NCBI GenBank assembly: GCA_023213395.1
Contig: CM041465.1
Span: 190,347,741-190,411,740 of the forward strand
Direction of reading: 5' to 3'
Length of the DNA stretch: 64,000 nucleotides
Source: Cycas panzhihuaensis
Taxonomy: Eukaryota; Cycadophyta
Under the pieces are notes generated by a model that saw nothing but the letters and a program-made list of their open reading frames with translations, did no database searches and had not been told where the DNA came from. Position 1 is the first letter of the stretch; the number at the start of each line of letters is the position of its first letter. Shown here in pieces: positions 1 to 12,899 of the stretch. Both the position numbers and the translations under genes were made by a program.

Positions 1-152
1 CTAGCTATTAACCCTTTATACTTATATTACTACAACCTCTAACCCATGCAGATTCCATAGAATTAGAGGCAAGGGTAGGGTTATAGGAAATTACTAGGTG
101 GTAAGGTAAGGTTTGGGGCATTGATATATCTAGGGTTTTCCAAGTTCACTCA

Positions 153-356
153 TCAAGTGAGCCATATTATAAACCTAAAATACAAAGTAATGTGTACCTT
201 CTTAAAGTTCTCCACTGTCATTTCCATATAGATCGACCCACCTACAATGAAATTCTCATAATTGGGAGAAATAACAACAATGAGAGAGACAAGAAACACA
301 AACAATAAAAGGCATGGATACACGCACATATACATACCAAATTTAAGAGGTTCCAT
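153..356 (-). CDS. Unrecognised 67-codon ORF at the start of element G
   Basis: The frame begins with ATG about 30 bases downstream of the primer-binding site of element G, where a gag gene could start. The product is short, with a hydrophobic run (VYPCLLLFVFLVSLIVVIS) that looks like one membrane segment. It has no retroelement motif that I recognise. It may be a chance frame in the leader, or a decayed gag start. I would not treat it as an expressed gene. Confidence 0.15.
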   Translation of the reverse strand: MEPLKFGMYMCVYPCLLLFVFLVSLIVVISPNYENFIVGGSIYMEMTVENFKKVHITLYFRFIIWLT

Positions 357-385
357 CCTAAGAGGGAGGACGACTAACTCTCAAA

Positions 386-401
386 AGCCACTCTAATACC
401 A
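386..401 (-). other. Primer-binding site of element G
   Basis: Read on the minus strand it is TGGTATTAGAGTGGC, against TGGTATCAGAGC for the plant initiator-Met tRNA 3' end. It lies 2 nt from the LTR edge at 404. Confidence 0.7.
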
Positions 402-403
402 GA

Positions 404-746
404 TGTGAAACTGTACACACTCAATATGAGAGAAATAAAAACAAACAAGCATCAAACTTAGTAAAAATCACTTCAATATATTTTATTAATTTCAGACTGA
501 GTCTATACATATAACTATAACATTAATTTATTACATGAAATATGAATACAAAGGGTTGATCATTCAAGGTAATACATGGCACTTTACATCATCACCTTAT
601 AAGGACATTATAAAGAGTGTAGATAATTAACACCACACATATAGAGTTCACAACATTAAGTTATGATTAACCATAAACTATGATAATAAGACCCTCAACT
701 TAAAACATTAAACATCTGGCCCAAAATTAAATATTATCTTCCAACA
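404..746 (-). repeat. 5' LTR of element G
   Basis: The 343-bp block starts TGTGAAACTG beside the primer-binding site and ends CCAACA. Sequence homologous to the 5' LTR of element C resumes at 747 (CATATAAACCC), matching 29720 onward (GCATATAAACCC). That marks the LTR end independently. The second LTR is off the window. Confidence 0.7.
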
Positions 747-1372
747 CATATAAACCCAAGTTAGATAACTTCTTAACATTCATATATAAGATCTTATATT
801 TTGTAGCCAAGAATAATGTGTAAATTGTAAGTAACCATAACCAAGTATTTATACAAAAATCTATCATAAGCCAAGCTATAAATTTAAGTAAGAGAACAAC
901 ATTACATAAAACATATTATAATATAAGAATAAAGTATTTAAATTATAATAAAGAATGAACCTAACTAACCAGATTGAAATTGAAAGATTTTCCTATTTAA
1001 CCAATTATGATCCTATAAAGTAATATACTCTCGAGTTAGATCGCATGATATGAACATAGGAATACTAGTTTTCTAATCTTCACATAACTTTTTCCATGTT
1101 GTCTTATCAATAGATGCTTGAAGACCTTTAGATATAAAACTCAACATTATAAGAATTTCTCTTAAAGTTACTACTTTTATAAGTTAGTATACCTTTGTTA
1201 AAAGAATAATCAATCTTAAATAATAATAATAATTTCTACTCAATTCATATTTGTTCTTCCAATTAGACTAACAATGTCAAGTCGCTTAGGGATCTATACA
1301 AATCTAATCTTAATGGATTGCCTTATTATGTCATATACCTATTATAAACTTATAGAGTGCAATGGAGTTTAA
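747..1372 (-). repeat. 3' LTR of element C, piece 1
   Basis: It is collinear with about 29720-30330 of the 5' LTR. Shared stretches include CATAAGCCAAGCTA (near 867 and 29837) and AACATTACATAAAACATATTA. It is cut on the left by element G and on the right by Cop1, after GAGTTTAA. Confidence 0.85.
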
Positions 1373-1738
1373 TGAGAAAAAATAATTAAGATTTAATACT
1401 TTCTTATAAATAATATAAATCAAAGTATAACAAATAGATATTATGCATGCATTTAATGAACACAATATAAAGATCAAATTGGTTGATGCCTATAATATTA
1501 TATTGATAGAGTTTTGACTTTAATCAATGAATCATAGTAATGGGTGAGGATATAACCTTATTTATAGAGGTCTCAATGTCACTTTTTCTTACCTTTAATT
1601 GAGCCTCATATCAGTCAAATTTCATTGGTCTATTATGAGGCAAGGTGGGTGAAGACCCTCAAATAAGATTATAACATAAAGTTAGAACTTAAGATATAAA
1701 TTCATTAAAGTATATGAATATGTCATTATATTTTAACA
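1373..1738 (-). repeat. 3' LTR of Cop1
   Basis: Starts TGAGAAAAAATAATTAAG and ends TTTTAACA (TG...CA). It pairs with 7921-8281. Confidence 0.85.
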
Positions 1739-1759
1739 TTCTTCCTTAATGATAACTTC

Positions 1760-3260
1760 ATTGATTTTGATGTCAAGGTCATGTCAAAACCTTTCAAACT
1801 TAGATTTTCTAAGTACTTTAATAATGATATTTATAACCTAGTCTCCAATTGCTCAATATACTAGATCAATTTCTCTATTTTACATATGTTCATAAATTAA
1901 GTGATGATGGACCTCAATATGTTTTATATGAGTATGGAAAATAGGATTCTTGGTCATCTTCAATATACTCTGATTGTTACAGTATATGAGTGTGGCTTAG
2001 GTCTATTCAATATTAAGTTCTATAAGAATCTTGTGTAGCCAGGTTACCTTAGTGGTACCATGAACAACTACTTTGTATTGTACTTTAGTGGAGTAAAGTG
2101 CAATAATAGGTTATTTCTTATAACTCTAGAAATAGTAGCTGAGTTCAGTTTTAAAATAGTAAAATGATATTAAATAGTAAGAGTCCTAGTAACTAGCCTA
2201 CTATACATTAGTAAACCCTTTTAAAACATGAGTGTTACCTTAGCTACAATCAAGCCCAAACTACAAGGTGCCACAATTATACTTGAGAGTTTTGATAGAA
2301 GCTTTCTAATGTGATATTTTAGGTTGTGACATATACCTTAAGCAAATCCCAACTACGTATGAAATATTTGGGCAAGTGTGAGTGAGATAAATTAAAGTCC
2401 CCATAAACTGTCTATAAAGAGTGGGATTAAAAGGTTTGCCTTTTTTATCCATGGTTAGCTTTATTATAGTCTCCATAGGTATGGGTGAATATTTTCAATC
2501 ACTCATTTTGAATTAGCACAAGAACTCATTTATATATTTGGATTGTGGTAAGAAAACATATCTTAGGTCTTACCACACTTTGATGCCAAGGAAGTAATGG
2601 AGTAATCCAAGGTATGTCATCTTGAAACTACTTTTCAATTCTTACTGGAGATAAGGGATCCTTTTATTTCCATTCCTAATGATTGCTAAATAATCAACAT
2701 AGAGAATGATGACGGTGATCAAATTGTTATGGATCCTAATATATAAATTAGGATCAAAGGATAAATAAATCAATCCATGCTTGAGAAAGAAGATATCAAT
2801 TTTTATATACTGAGCATGAGGTGTTTGTTTGAGTCCATATAAAAGTTTCTTGAACTTGTAAACTAAATGTTCTTTAGGAAGAACAATGTAGCTAGGTGGT
2901 TTTCTCAAGAAAACTTCTTTAGTAACTTTTTTTAGGAAAATACTTTTAGAATCCATCTGATAGGAATATCATTTGAACTAAGCTACTAATGATAAATAGA
3001 ATGTTGTCATATTAACTATAGGGGCAAAGGTCTTACCATAGTCTATACCTTCTTATTCTTTGAAGAATTTTACAATAAGTATACCTTGTGTCATTCAATG
3101 GAGCCATCAATATGATACTTAATCTTATAAAGACAATGGTAATTAATTAGCTTCTTTCTAGGATGCAATTCATTAAGCTCCCAAGTATCATTCTTCAAGA
3201 TAGAATACATCTTCTCATCCATCGTGGCCTATCGCATTTGGTCTTTGACTACCTCCCTTA
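1760..3260 (-). pseudogene. Cop1 reverse transcriptase and RNase H, degraded
   Basis: The minus-strand reading near 3230-3000 gives the copia opening (KNDTWELNELHPRKK, then a run like KWVYK). At 2956-2642 it gives HLVYKFKKLLYGLKQ and ILYVDY, the counterpart of the catalytic YVDD box. The second catalytic Asp is now Tyr, so polymerase activity would be lost even without the stops. RNase H should occupy about 2600-1760; I can place it only by order, not by clear motifs. This enzyme would have copied the element RNA to DNA in cytoplasmic particles. Frames shift several times. Confidence 0.75.
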
Positions 3261-3619
3261 ATGTGGAAGGCTAAAAAACATTAAGAACTTATGCTATTAA
3301 GGCAAAGTTTGTTATATGCTTTAGCTTTGATAGACTTTTAAGTTTTGCAAGAGGTGGTAGAACATTTTTCATAACTTATAAATACCACTTAAAAAGCTTT
3401 TAGATTCTTCAATCTTTAACATAAATGTTGTCTGGAGATAGAGGCAATAATGCAAAGGTTGTTATAGAAGTTGTTAGTGATGTAAGAAGAGCAAATGAAG
3501 GACTTGGAGTATATGAAGTTTAAGGAGTAGAAGGGTGCACAATTGGTGTAAGAGGAGCTTCTAGAACATCAATGTTATCATTTATGAGATTCTATATTTA
3601 AGATTAGTCCAAGTCTTAA

Positions 3620-4560
3620 TTATCATCAATAAAAATAACATCCTAAGATAAGTATATATATCTTCTAATATGATCATACATATTGTATGCTTTGCACTTA
3701 GGTATGTAGCTTATGAAGATATATTTCAAGCTTTTGTCATCATGTTTCTTTTTATTTTTCTTTAGAATGAACTTATAAGTAATACATCTAAATGTTTTAA
3801 GGTGTAAGACTATAGGTTCTTAACCTGACCAATCCTCCTTAGGTGTCATGTTCCTTATAACTAAAGTTTGAGCCCCTATTTATTAGATAAGTAGTAGTGT
3901 AAATAGCTTTAGCGCATAATGTATCAGTAAGCTTAGTAGCTTTGACCATTACTTTTTCTTTGTTCAATAATATTTGGTTTATGCACTTAGCAACACCATT
4001 TTATTGAAGAGTTTCTATAGCTTATAATTAACACTTAATACCATATTCCCTACAAAAGTTAAGGAACTAATTTAAAGTATTCTCACCTCCATTATCTAAT
4101 CTTAAGATCCTGATTATCACATGGGATTCATTTTCTACTTCAGTTTTAAAATCCCTACATATTTCAAAGGCCTCAAACTTGTTCTTCAAAAAGTAGAATC
4201 AAACTTTTTTAGAATAGTCATCAATAAAAGTAAGAAAGTATAAACTTCCATTAAGGGAATATATTGACATAGGTCCATAGATATTTGAGTGCACTAATCC
4301 TAATGGTTTAGTTACACACTAAGCTCTCTTGGATGGAAAAAGTTCCCTATATTATTTGCCAATAATGTAAGCTTTGTAGTTATATTTATTTTGTTTAATC
4401 TTTGGTAGCCTATGTAACATTTGAAGTTTGAATATGAGGCTAAGGCTCTATGTATTTAGATGGCCAAGGCATTGATATTATGGTTGGTCCTTGGTACACT
4501 TTTGAATAGGTTGTTCTTTACTATAAGAACATTCACCCTATAATTCAGCAAGTGGGTCTT
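3620..4560 (-). pseudogene. Cop1 integrase, degraded
   Basis: On the minus strand, 4290-4060 reads GPMSIYSLNGSLYFL, then FIDDYSKKV and RLDNGGEN. These are the first two Asp positions of the DDE catalytic core. NGVAKCIN near 3990 corresponds to the copia NGVAERMN box, where the catalytic Glu has become Lys. About 3690-3625 reads YDHIRRYIYLS followed by DVIFID, the usual C-terminal copia segment. The enzyme would have inserted the cDNA into the chromosome. Stops and a changed catalytic residue make it a relic. Confidence 0.75.
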
Positions 4561-4899
4561 TTGTAGCTAAATGCTTGCCTTTATCAAGTTGATTTAATGG
4601 AACTGAGATATATAAGTCTTCATGTTATGTAGTAGAAAGGGAAACACTATAAAGTCTATAGAGTCCATTATCTTCATATCCCATTACTATTACTTGACTA
4701 GATAAGTGGTCTAAAATAGTGCATATTTCCTAGTTAAAGAGTACATCAAAGTTTTGCTTGTCAATCTAACTCACAGAGAGTATGTTTTATTTCATGTTAA
4801 GAACATAGAGGACATTGCTTATATTATGCCAAATATCTAAATTCTTTAGGGCTATGGGAACTTCTCCAATTTTGGCCACATCATATATTATATCATCAC

Positions 4900-6100
4900 C
4901 AAATATAATAGTTTATTCTTGAATAAGTATGGTGTCCTTTAGGAGTTATTAAGTGACAATAATATGATATATGTCATTGGAGTCTCTCAACCAAAAATTA
5001 GCTTCATGATGAGAAGAGAGTATGGTAAAGAATAGGTTCTAAGAATTGATCTAGGAATTAGCCACATAGTCTTCTTATTACCTAGATTTTTATTCCTTGG
5101 TTGGTTTATTTAGTGCTGTTGTCTATTTCCTCAACCACCACCTCTATTTTATTGTGGATATGACCCTCCTTATTGCCCAATTAGATTGTGTCCATGTTAT
5201 AGATTAGATTGTCATTTTTTTATAATCTAAGATTACATGCCTAAGTTTACCACAATATAAGCAGGTGATATTTTATCTTCTTTATTGGTTTCTTATTTGT
5301 TATAACTATTGTAATGGTCGGTTCAAGTTCATGGAACCAAACTATTAGGCAAGAGGTTATTATTGAGGTTGATTTCTTCCACGATTCCTACTTGTAAATG
5401 TAGGAGCATTGTTAGAAGATGATGCAACTCATTGATAGTTTAGGACATCTTATTCCTTTATAAGTAGTCCTTCTAAGGTATTAAAATCCATTGTTGTAAA
5501 GTCATTAGATAGATGAGAGATGAAGCTATTATATTTGATAGGAAGGATGTTAACAATGCTGGCAATAAGGTCATGATTAGATGAAGAAGCTCTAAGAGTA
5601 TTAAATTGGTTCCTAATGGATATTACTTATATCATATGTAACAAATAGAACTGGCAAAGGGTATGGCATTTAAACATGATTTTAGAATGATGGATCTTGA
5701 GTTATCCTTCTACTTATAAAGGGTACATATAGTGCTCTATTCTTCATAACAGGAGTTGGCCATTTTAATATTTTAGTCAATATTATCCTCCATGACTAGG
5801 TGAAGGATAGAGCTATATTATCTTTAGCTTAAAGGTAATAAGGTCAACAGGGTCTGGAGAAATCAAATTATTAGGGTTGTTTAGATCATGTGTGGGAACA
5901 TTTTTGGGTATGTCTTCAAATACATAAGCCTAAGAGACATTCATAATTAATGGTGTTTAACTTGTTTCTTCCAAGCCAAAAAATTATTTCTCCTTAATAG
6001 TTTGATTATATTTAAAATCACCATTTAGGCTAATATTATTTGAATTATCTACTTAGTTGACTACTATACTAGAATTCAAATGTTTTAATCTCTCTAGGAA
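4900..6100 (-). pseudogene. Cop1 gag and protease, degraded
   Basis: The minus strand near 5270-5220 gives CLYCGKLRHVILDY, a CCHC zinc knuckle whose last Cys is Tyr. Upstream, about 5640-5480 reads NTLRASSSNHDLIASIVNIL, typical of copia gag. Near 5010 the protease box reads WLRDSNDIYHI, against WLLDSGATHHM in active elements, so the catalytic D-S/T-G triad is lost. The gag start is not fixed; coding-like sequence reaches about 6050. Gag would form the particle and the protease would cut the polyprotein. Confidence 0.65.
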
Positions 6101-7904
6101 GCCCTTGGTTAATATTTTGTCTAGTAGTATCTACTCATAAATGGTTGTTTAGGGACTCCATATACATTAGTATATGAATAAGTTAAGCTCTATATACCTC
6201 AATACATGAGCATAGAAGTTTACTTGCCCCACTGATACTATTTATCCAGCTATACCAAATGTATGTCAAGTGATAAATCTAATGAAGGACCACAACCAAG
6301 GCACTCATCCCCTCTAAGTCTAGTTTAGTCTCCAGACTCTAAGGAAAGGTCTAACACCTCAATTTATCACTTAATACATCTTATAGTAAGTTTTCCCATA
6401 GCCTACTTGTTTATATAAATACAACTCACATATAAAAGAAAAATAATTTTAGGGTTCCTAACCATTCCCCTTAAAGGATTGGTAGTCTAGTAATTCAATT
6501 AGAAAATTATCTTATTTAATGTTTAAGTTTAACTTATTCTTTTTTTTAATTTGGTATTGTTTAAAAATAAAAATATTAATTATTAATGATTGAAAAATAG
6601 GAGACATAAACCAACAAAGGAAGTAAAATAAAATAAGAGTAAGGGTTTGGAGTGCTTAATTAGGAAGGGACCACTATTAATAGGTGAAGAGTAACCTTCC
6701 TCATATAAGAGGAGCACCTACAACCACAAAGCACCACATAAATAAGCTTAGAAATCAGGTGAAAAAGTTCTTCTCAAATAATGAAGAAGTACTAGCAACT
6801 AAAAATTCCTTTTTTTTTAATGTAGTAAAGCTCTCAATTAATAAAGAATACTTTCAAATATATAAAATAAGATTAGGTAAAAGTAGAGGATTTAAATATC
6901 CTGAAAAATATACCCAAAATCAACCAAGAGTGGGTCCATACTAGAAAGCTCAAAGTTAGGATTTTGATGCTTTAGATGGTTTAGAAAATAAACTCTTGGT
7001 TGGAAAGATATTGTAGAAACACTATGAAGACCTCCTTATATTTAAAAAAATGAGTTAGTGTTGGCTTTTAGCCTCCTTAGTTATTTATCCCTTGGTCATC
7101 AGTTGAGTGCATATGATGTATTGCTAGTAGCAAGGGGGATTTATAGACCTTAAACTAAAAACTAATTTATTTAAATTAATAAAAAGACTATAAAAAGAAA
7201 AATTCCAAAGGTCAAAAAAATAGAAGGTGTATGGTCAATAATGAAAACCCTATGGATAAACCAGGGCAATGGAAATTGATGAAAATCTTATTAAATTAAT
7301 TGATGGTGTGATTGAACACTCAACAGAGGGCTTTGGATAGCTCCATAACTTTTATGTGGATATCATTAAAGATCAAGGGAGAATCTAGAGGGCTTGAGCA
7401 AGCAAGACGTGGAGATGGATTCACACAAATAATGCAACCATATAACAATGATGAGGATGCTTCAACTAATCGATTGAGTAGATTCAATCTACAATAGGTC
7501 CATAATAATAGGATGATCCATGATAAGTAGGAAAATATGGAGCAATGATAGGATCATGATGGACTCATTCGCAACAATCATGCCTATAAAATGAGTAATG
7601 ATGACATCATAATCACAAGCCATGGATCAAGCAAGTAGCTTAGATAGTAGAGGATACAGGGGTTCCAAATGACTACTTTATGGTAATCAAATAAGCATCA
7701 ATGGTGGTGTATGATAGTAGTGATTGATTGAATTCATGAATAGAAAGAGTGTATATTTGGAATAGACCCAAATGGGTTTGATCATTTTTCAAATGGGATT
7801 CAAATAAGATCATAAATAAAGAGTAATAGGATTTTATTTTTTCTCATAATGGAGCTCCTTCATTAAGTGAAAAACCTAAAATAGGAGAGAGAATACAAGA
7901 GAAC
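6101..7904 (-). other. Long non-coding leader of Cop1, about 1.8 kb
   Basis: No copia coding motif is seen between gag and the primer-binding site on either strand. Two short plus-strand frames (6684-6944 and 7312-7497) look like no known protein. The stretch may be a genuinely long leader or may contain an unrecognised old insertion; I found no terminal repeats or target duplication inside it. Confidence 0.4.
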
Positions 7905-7918
7905 CAACTATGATACCA
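7905..7918 (-). other. Primer-binding site of Cop1
   Basis: Minus strand TGGTATCATAGTTGG, one change from TGGTATCAGAG over the first 11 bases, 2 nt from the LTR. Confidence 0.75.
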
Positions 7919-7920
7919 AA

Positions 7921-8281
7921 TAAGAAAATAATCAGGATTTAATACTCTCTTATAAACAATGTAAATCAAACTATAATAAATAGATATTATACACATATTC
8001 AATGAACATAATATAAGGATCAAATTGGTTGATGCCTATAATATTATATTGATAGAGTTTTAACTCTAATTAATGAATCATAACAATGGATAAGGAAACA
8101 ACCTTATTTATAGAGGTCTTGATATCACTCCTACTTACTTTTAATTGGGTCTCATATTGGTCAGATTTCATTGGTTCATTATGAGTCAAGATAGGTGAAG
8201 ACCCTTAACTAGGATTATAACATAAAGTTATAACTTAAGTTACAAATATATTAAAATACATGAAGATGTTATTATATTTTA
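7921..8281 (-). repeat. 5' LTR of Cop1
   Basis: Starts TAAGAAAATAATC (the terminal TG has become TA). Its end is eroded near TTTTA at 8281. Confidence 0.8.
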
Positions 8282-10609
8282 CTAGTAACCACTCAACACC
8301 CTTATCTTTAAACAACCTATAGGTGGAATAACTAAGTCAATATCATATTTATAAAGAGCTTAGGGAGAGTAACCAATTTAGAATCCCTGTTTAACTAAAT
8401 ATCAAGGACAAACAACCACTAAACTACCTTTTAAAATACTAACCAACAATAATATATAGGAGATTAACTAACTCAACACCCTACCTCATAAGGAGATATT
8501 ACACCTAATAATAGTAGTCCAAGGAGATAAGTATTGCAACTTATGCACAAGGCTCTAGAATACGACAAGCCTACCCTCTTACAAGAGTAAACTAGCTCAA
8601 TAATAGTGCACAACCTAATATACAAGCTAAAGAAATATTATTCATTGAGAAGCGATCTATTCTTTGTTAAATTTATTCCATAAAAATCACAAAAATGCTC
8701 TCTAAAGTACCTATGTTTCACTTAGATTAAACTTTGTAACTCGTCTCTACTTGCCTAATAATTTTCTTTACCTACTATATAATTTTCTCCTTCTTTGCAT
8801 ATATGTCTTCTACCCTTATGGGTTCTCCTTTTTCCTATGTTTACCTCTCTACCCAACTTCCATTAATATTAGGTAGAATTTGTGAGACTTAGTGCCTAGA
8901 ATATTACTCTTAGTAGCTACCAAAATGGCTTCGAGTCATTGCTATTTAAATAACTATCAGTTGCCCATTACTACCATTTTAAAAAATACCTCCTTATAGG
9001 GAATTTTTGGGTTGTCCCTAACTATTTAGGTGTATATAAGTATCTAATACAATTCTAATGAGATTAATTTGATGAAATTATATTAACTAATGAACAAGTT
9101 ATAACTAGAATTATGAAAGTTTGCTAATTACTCTTTATAATGCCACAACATTCTTTTCACATTTTGAGCCAATGGGCACATCTTAAGTATAAATAATTAA
9201 ATTTATTAACATGGAGATGAACATCTTTGAATATGGATTTTAACATGACTAGAATCACCCAATTCTAACTTTGGATAAGTGACATATCACCAAAATAACA
9301 GAAGGTCATCTAAGAATGATTTTTTTACTTAATTGAGTAAGTTTAATTACAAAACCTAAAACTATCACCTTAAATATTTGTTAGGCATAAAATATTTTTC
9401 CATAAATAGATAGCCCTTTTGGATAGATTCAAATAAATAGGTAAAGAACAAAAAATGGCTTAGTATTGAGAGGGTTATGGTATTTGTTTTGAAGTATAGG
9501 GTTTGATGTTTTATTCCTATATCTTTTCTTTTCTACAAGTTTTTCTTTTATAAACTCTATCCCACATAAACTCCTCTTTGTAGGACTTCTCCTCATAAAC
9601 TTCTCCTACAAACCTTCTCTCTATAAAGACTCATCCTCATAAAATTCTTCCCTATAACTTCTTTTATAAAACTTCTTCTCATAAAACTTTATTTTTTAGT
9701 GTGCAATAATTATGGGGTTTTATAAAAATTAGGTTGAGAAGCTTAATTTCAAATGGCTATAACTTTCTTTTACAATGTCCAATTTAGGAGTTCCACCATT
9801 CATTGGAAATATCTTAATATGATATTTATTCTAGAATAGTTATGTAGGGCCAAAAAATAATATATAATAATATTTTACCTATTTAAACTTACTAACTTAT
9901 TGAGTTGTTCTATTTTTGTAGATACTAAAGTTTAAACCCTATAACTTTGAATTACCATAACTTTCTCATATGATATTTGTTTTGAAAATTCTACCACTCA
10001 TTATAAAGTACTTCATATCTGTTTTAATATAGAGTAATATATAGAATCTATTTATAAATTATAGAATAAAAAATTACCATAGAATAGGGCCTTTAAGTTT
10101 CAATTTACCCTATGGTAAATTGCATATCAATTATTCGTACACCTTCAAACTTATATATCTTTTCTAGTATATGTTTATTTTTAGTGCTCTATTAATCATT
10201 AAAAGTCTTGAAACCTTTCTTATTTATTAGTAGAGACCTTCTTTGTAAATTATTTCTATCAATTAAATTTAATATCTCAAAGATGTTTGAAGATCTAAGT
10301 ACATATTTACTATCCTTACAACTACTCCTACCTCTTTATTCTTTAAAATTAATCTAGTTGGATTTTATATTGATGTAAGCTATAAAAAAAAACATATTAT
10401 ATCAAAATAAAATGTTAGTACAAAATATAAATACTCTTCAATTATGATTAATATATATAAGCCACCTACCTAAAAATCACAAAATGGTGTATCTTAATAC
10501 TTGGTGGAGTATGAAATAAACTTCTACATTATAAGGATAAACAAATAAATATAGTGGTCCACCCTTACAACTAATAGAGGATAGAATGACTTCCAGATTA
10601 CATAAGATG
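8282..10609 (-). repeat. 3' LTR of element C, piece 2
   Basis: Collinear with about 30340-32590. Landmarks include CTTATCTTTAAACAACCTATAGGTGG (8300) against the same phrase near 30352, and TATTGATGTAAGCTA at both 10370 and 32348. It is cut on the right by Cop2 at AGATG. Its plus strand around 9530-9700 is rich in short CTTCTC/CATAAA units, also seen at 31540-31690. Confidence 0.85.
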
Positions 10610-10997
10610 TGAAGAGAAAATGTAACTGTGGAAGTAATGTACTAATAGAATCTAAACCATATAAAGAACAGATACCATAAATAAACCAAGCATATAACAA
10701 AGAACAATAGGTGATTCTGGTTTAAGTATAGACCTTTTATTAATCTGAGTAATAGCTAAAGAATTATAGAGATGAAAATCCTAAATTTCCTCATTGACTC
10801 ATCAAAGACTCATCTAACCTTTTACATGTACCATTACATAAGAATATATAGACATAACTTTATAAGATACTACTTTATGGTTTTACAATATAATGGGCAT
10901 AAACCGTGGGCTAAAAAATACCTTGAACCCCGTAAAGAGACTTTAGCATAATGCCTATACTCATGTAATATTGTCAAAGTGTTCAACATATCTAATA
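10610..10997 (-). repeat. 3' LTR of Cop2
   Basis: 388 bp. It shares AGAATATATAGACATAAC/AGAATACATAGATACAAC and ATAATGGGCATAAA/ACAATGGGCATAAA-type stretches with 15089-15513. Confidence 0.8.
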
Positions 10998-11049
10998 ATC
11001 AACCACTTATTAAACACTTTATAAGAGATCTATATATACAACTATTAAA

Positions 11050-12560
11050 TGCTAAAATTATAAACACCTATTACCTTTCTACACTCTCTGAATTTTTCTA
11101 TGCTATTAATCTTAGTTAATGTGTTTTTAATATTTTCTTGTACAGTAATCTTTTATAAGTCCACCTTGTAATCTTGAACTATTTTTATAAAAAAATAGAA
11201 TTTCACATCAATATGCTTCAACCAAGCATGAAATATATATTTTTCGCTAGGTAGATTACATTTTGACTATCACAATTTATCCTCACAACATCCTACTTGA
11301 AACTAACATATGTGCATAATCTTTGTAACTAAACCACTTCCCTACATGTATGAGTAAGTACTATATACTCAACTTCTATGCTAAAAAGTGCCATAACTTG
11401 TTATCTTTTGACCATATAGATGATTCTAACACCACAAAAGATTAAAACATACCCACTTATAAATCTTTTACTATCAAGATCTCTAGCCTAATTAACATCA
11501 ATAAATCCTTCTAGGTTTATTATTATACTCTTGATGGGATCTCCTTGATAGCAAATTTTATAGTTTAATGTAGCTTATGAATACCTAAAAATCCTTTTCA
11601 TAGCCACCCAATACTCCTTGCCTGGGTTTGACATATACCTACTAATTACTCTTATTACACAGGCAATATTTATTTGAGTACAAACCATCATATATAACGA
11701 ACTACAAACTGCACTAGTATAAGGGATAAATATTATGTCTTCAACTTCTTAGTGAGTCTTTGGTATTATTTAGCTAATTATTTTGAGTCAATAAGAAGAG
11801 GAATATTAATTATTTTATTATCCTACAACCTAAACTGTTATAGTATCATCTCAATGCACTGCTTTTAGCCAAGCCAAATCTTTCTATTTTACTTATCCCT
11901 TTTAATCTGAATACCCAAAATAAAATGTGTAGTATTTATGTCCTTTATCTCAAAAGAAGATGCTAGTTGGAATTTCATAAGTCAATTCAATTCATTATTT
12001 TTGCTAACTAAAAGTATATCATTAATATATAAAGCTAGAATAAGAATGTGATTACTAACCTATTTATAATAGATATGATAATCTACTTTGTTGTGCATAA
12101 AGCTATCTACCAATATATATGAATCAAACTTTTAATACCACATCTTCGGTGATTATTTCAAACCATATAATGACTTCTTCAACCTATACACCATATTCTC
12201 CTTCCCTGTACCTTTAAAACCTTTAAGATGTAATGTATAAATTTCTTTCTTGATATCACCATGAAGAAACACCATCTTCACATCCATCTGATCCATCTCA
12301 AGCTTGTAGGTAGCTACTATAGCCAATAAAAATATAATCAAAGCTACCTTTATAATAGGAGAAAACATCTCAATAAAATCTATTCCCTTGACTTAGGAAT
12401 AGCCTTTTGCTACTAATTGGGAATTATACTTTTCTACAATATCATTTGCCCAAAACTTCTTCTTAAAGATCCATTTATTATCAATAATTTTCTTACCATT
12501 AAATAGATCTGTCAAATCCCATGTGTTATTTTTATCCAAGGTCATTATTTTTTTTGATGG
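11050..12560 (-). pseudogene. Cop2 reverse transcriptase and RNase H, degraded
   Basis: The frame 12368-12153 on the minus strand reads YKLEMDQMDVKMVFLHGDI and later VYRLKKSLYGLK. This is the centre of copia reverse transcriptase (QMDVKTAFLHGDL...[12 protein letters not shown]). Sequence near 12500-12400 matches the segment just before it (KWIFKKKF-like, then AKGYS-like). RNase H is expected at about 11900-11050; fragments such as a YMLASSTKIHW-like run are too worn to assign residue by residue. Frame changes and stops throughout. Confidence 0.7.
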
Positions 12561-12899
12561 CCTTCATCTAGAGTTAACTCTCTTTTAACTCTAGAGCTTT
12601 ATGAATAATACTTAAATCATTATTTATTATAGGTAAAATAAAAGAGGAGTGACAAAAGTCTTCAAGAATATACCTATTAGGATATCTTCTCTCATGAGTT
12701 GATCTCCTCAATATGTGAAGTTTTTAATGTTGAGATACCCCTATAACTTGTCCTTCCTTTCTAGTTGACTCATATTCTGATGTAGAATCTGTATCCCTTA
12801 CCTAAAATTATGCCTTCATAGAGCCTTCCCCCTATTGTTCTTCATCCTACTTTAGAGACTTCAACTCCTCTCTAAAGACAACATCATAACTATATGTAA

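Larger units (their letters stand above)
1..403 (-). mobile_element. Element G: internal 5' end, body runs off the left edge
   Basis: This is the first part of the interior of a minus-strand LTR retrotransposon whose 5' LTR is 404-746. A primer-binding site adjoins that LTR at 386-401, so transcription would run leftward out of the window. No gag, integrase or reverse transcriptase motif lies in these 403 bases, so copia versus gypsy cannot be decided. The LTR length of 343 bp is typical of copia but not diagnostic. Confidence 0.6.
1373..8281 (-). mobile_element. Cop1: decayed full-length Ty1/copia element
   Basis: A 6.9-kb copia element inserted in the 3' LTR of element C. The LTRs are 1373-1738 and 7921-8281 and share long stretches such as TCAAATTGGTTGATGCCTAT. 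The primer-binding site lies next to the right LTR, so the element is on the minus strand. The order gag, protease, integrase, reverse transcriptase, RNase H is readable from right to left, which defines copia. The left flank GAGTTTAA matches the uninterrupted LTR near 30325. The right flank picks up at CTTATCTTTAA with a small loss, so the target duplication is not recoverable. The region between gag and the 5' LTR is unusually long, near 1.75 kb. Confidence 0.85.

Noticed and set aside
6684-7497. Two plus-strand frames (6684-6944, 7312-7497) as captured host gene pieces
   Set aside because: No recognisable protein, no splice-site pattern and no sign of selection; kept only as part of Cop1's leader.
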